Shown in pieces: positions 62,668-64,000 of a stretch of 64,000 bases of DNA. The first letter of the stretch is position 1. Every line of letters begins with the position of its first letter. Origin of the DNA: Agarophyton chilense (taxonomy: Eukaryota; Rhodophyta; Florideophyceae; Gracilariales; Gracilariaceae); NCBI GenBank assembly GCA_030374765.1, contig JARGXX010000001.1, forward strand, positions 558,001 through 622,000, given 5' to 3'. The translations under genes were made by a program, and so were the position numbers. The notes under the pieces are model-generated. The model was not told the DNA's origin and ran no database searches. It saw only the letters and a list, made by a program, of their open reading frames with translations.

Positions 62668-63960
62668 ATGACTGATTGGACCAGTAGCCCGTTCGTTACT
62701 CTAAGAGAACAGCTTCCAATACTCAAAAGTTTTCTTAGGACACCAATAATAGACCACAACCGCGAAGACAAATCAAATCACCTCGAAGAACCCACGAGAA
62801 TGGTCCATAATGAGAATGAATCTGAGATTCTGAAGGCCCTCTCCAATTTCTTTGGAGTGTCACTAACCAACAACATTCGTCAAGATATATTTCAGCTTCA
62901 GCGTGCAGTTAGAAAGCCGAAAAATAATTTGAGCAGCAGAGTGATGCTTCACATTATACTGGAAGCGCCTAGGATAGCTGCTCAAGCCAGATTGTTATGT
63001 AATAACCCGCCCGTATTGGTTCTTCACTTCTCAACGGTTAGTTTCCGAAGAGTTGCTTTATCAAGATCACTCTGTACTTCACTGCATAGATTCGATGGTG
63101 AAGACCCGGAACTTACTGCTGAAGAATCACACCGTGACATAGAACCGTCGATGCAAATGAAGGAAGAGGGTACTCGTGGTCTCCTCTACTTCGATTGTGA
63201 TATTCTGGCTAACGTGAACCCCGAAAGGAATGAGAGTCCAAATCCAGATTGTCGGGAGAATTGGGAACGCTCTTCAGCAAACAGGTATGGAATCTATTCT
63301 GAAGTGGTTTCCGATGAAGATTAAGTATATAGAAGAACACTTTAGGAACATGAGCATTTCAATTAATGATAACTGGCTAGCATCTCTGAGAAATTTGAAG
63401 ATAAGCATATTCCAAATGTGTATGAGCTGTTTTTTTGCACATTATGGCTCTCCATCAAGAACAAGAGAGATAATTTGAAGTCCTCTACAGCCTTCTCATA
63501 CACGCAATTCTCTCTGACGTGGATGAAAGAAATCATCAAATTTCGAATAGTCAAACTATAGCTTATGTACTGTATACTACAGAGCCCAAGAAAACGACAA
63601 CGTAACGTGAAGCAGCTGAGATGGATTCTTGGAGCTTTCTCTGATCAAGAGCCATTAAGCAAAGTGCTTTTCCAACATCTTGCGAACAACCGTCCTTGGA
63701 AATCGTGAGGTTCTAATGCTAAATCTAGGCCACAAAAACAACCTTCGGGAGTCACAAACCCGACACCAACGAGTTTCGATATCGAACATGGTAATAGAAA
63801 TAGAGAAAAATATAATGATACAGTCGAACACTGTATTAGCTCTGATGCAAGTCGTGATGTGGTTGATTATCATTCTTTTCCGAAAGAAATAACTCCGATA
63901 AACCCAGATAAAAAAAGGGGTGGAGAAAGAGATCGAGGACAACGTCAAAGAAGAAGTACA
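62668..63960 (+). pseudogene. Unknown AT-rich decayed gene
   Basis: 218-codon frame from the ATG at 62668 (EILKALSNFFGVSLTNNIRQ, HIILEAPRIAAQARLLC) to TAA 63322. Coding-like sequence then continues in another frame (RNMSISINDNWLASLRNLK) and back in the first frame from about 63562 (RWILGAFSDQEPLSKVLF, TGA about 63706, then VTNPTPTSFDIEHGNR and a Lys/Arg-rich end near 63955). The helical N-terminus and charged C-terminus give no family. A multi-exon gene cannot be excluded, but no convincing splice sites were seen. Confidence 0.4.
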
Positions 63961-64000
63961 TCTTGAGGACACAGAGGTGTAAATTGAATAAATGCGTCAT

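Noticed and set aside
1-64000. CRISPR arrays, bacterial operons, ribosome-binding sites, rRNA
   Set aside because: Nothing of the kind is seen; the window is eukaryotic in every gene recognised.

Overview
The window looks like nuclear DNA from a eukaryote with compact, apparently intronless genes set beside large blocks of mixed transposable elements. Intronless single-exon genes, short shared promoters and a mix of chromodomain Ty3/gypsy, copia and DIRS-like elements fit a florideophyte red alga (a Chondrus-like genome). That assignment is inference from gene style and element types, not from a marker gene.

Layout. (1) 1-1984: 5' part of a minus-strand Ty3/gypsy element (gypsy-3: gag, primer-binding site, candidate LTR), then a 140-bp tandem repeat. 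(2) 3830-17129: a gene-dense, GC-rich housekeeping block: CAF-1 large subunit (-), a WDR44-like WD40 protein (+), an RCC1-repeat protein (+), APC5 (-), a very-long-chain 3-ketoacyl-CoA reductase (+) and a PH-domain AGC kinase (+), closed by a tRNA-Thr(AGT) at 17376-17448. The genes are arranged as head-to-head pairs (CAF-1/WD40 and APC5/reductase) with 250-450 bp between starts. (3) 17.46-64 kb: AT-richer, gene-poor and full of mobile DNA. A minus-strand unknown ORF (pieces at 27175-26884, 25582-25557 and 20558-19824) is cut twice: by a Tc1/mariner element (25583-26881) and by a copia element with apparently identical LTRs (20564-25556). Gypsy-1 (27350-35564) keeps gag, protease, RT, RNase H and a chromodomain but has lost most of its integrase. 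Gypsy-2 (37213-49034) is longer, decayed, carries a foreign solo LTR in its gag, and holds a roughly 2.3-kb antisense reading frame between its chromodomain and its 3' LTR. It splits another unknown plus-strand ORF (36.2-37.2 kb and 49.0-49.9 kb). Next come a decayed minus-strand zinc-finger/transposase-like gene (49.9-53.2 kb), a 45-bp coding minisatellite, and a decayed DIRS-like tyrosine-recombinase retrotransposon (56.2-60.6 kb) carrying a second copy of the same solo LTR. The last 3.4 kb is AT-rich with one decayed unknown ORF.

How it fits together. The housekeeping genes serve chromatin replication, cell-cycle proteolysis, lipid elongation and signalling, and share no pathway beyond compact packing. 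In the repeat block, insertion junctions can be read exactly. Removing an element plus one copy of its target-site duplication rejoins the interrupted frame in three places. LTR divergence gives a relative order: copia is youngest, gypsy-1 next, gypsy-2 oldest. Many element frames are broken only by in-frame stops, often where CAA, CAG, CGA or TGG would fit, which suggests transition-type mutation (cytosine deamination) rather than random indels. The most novel item is the antisense gene carried by gypsy-2.
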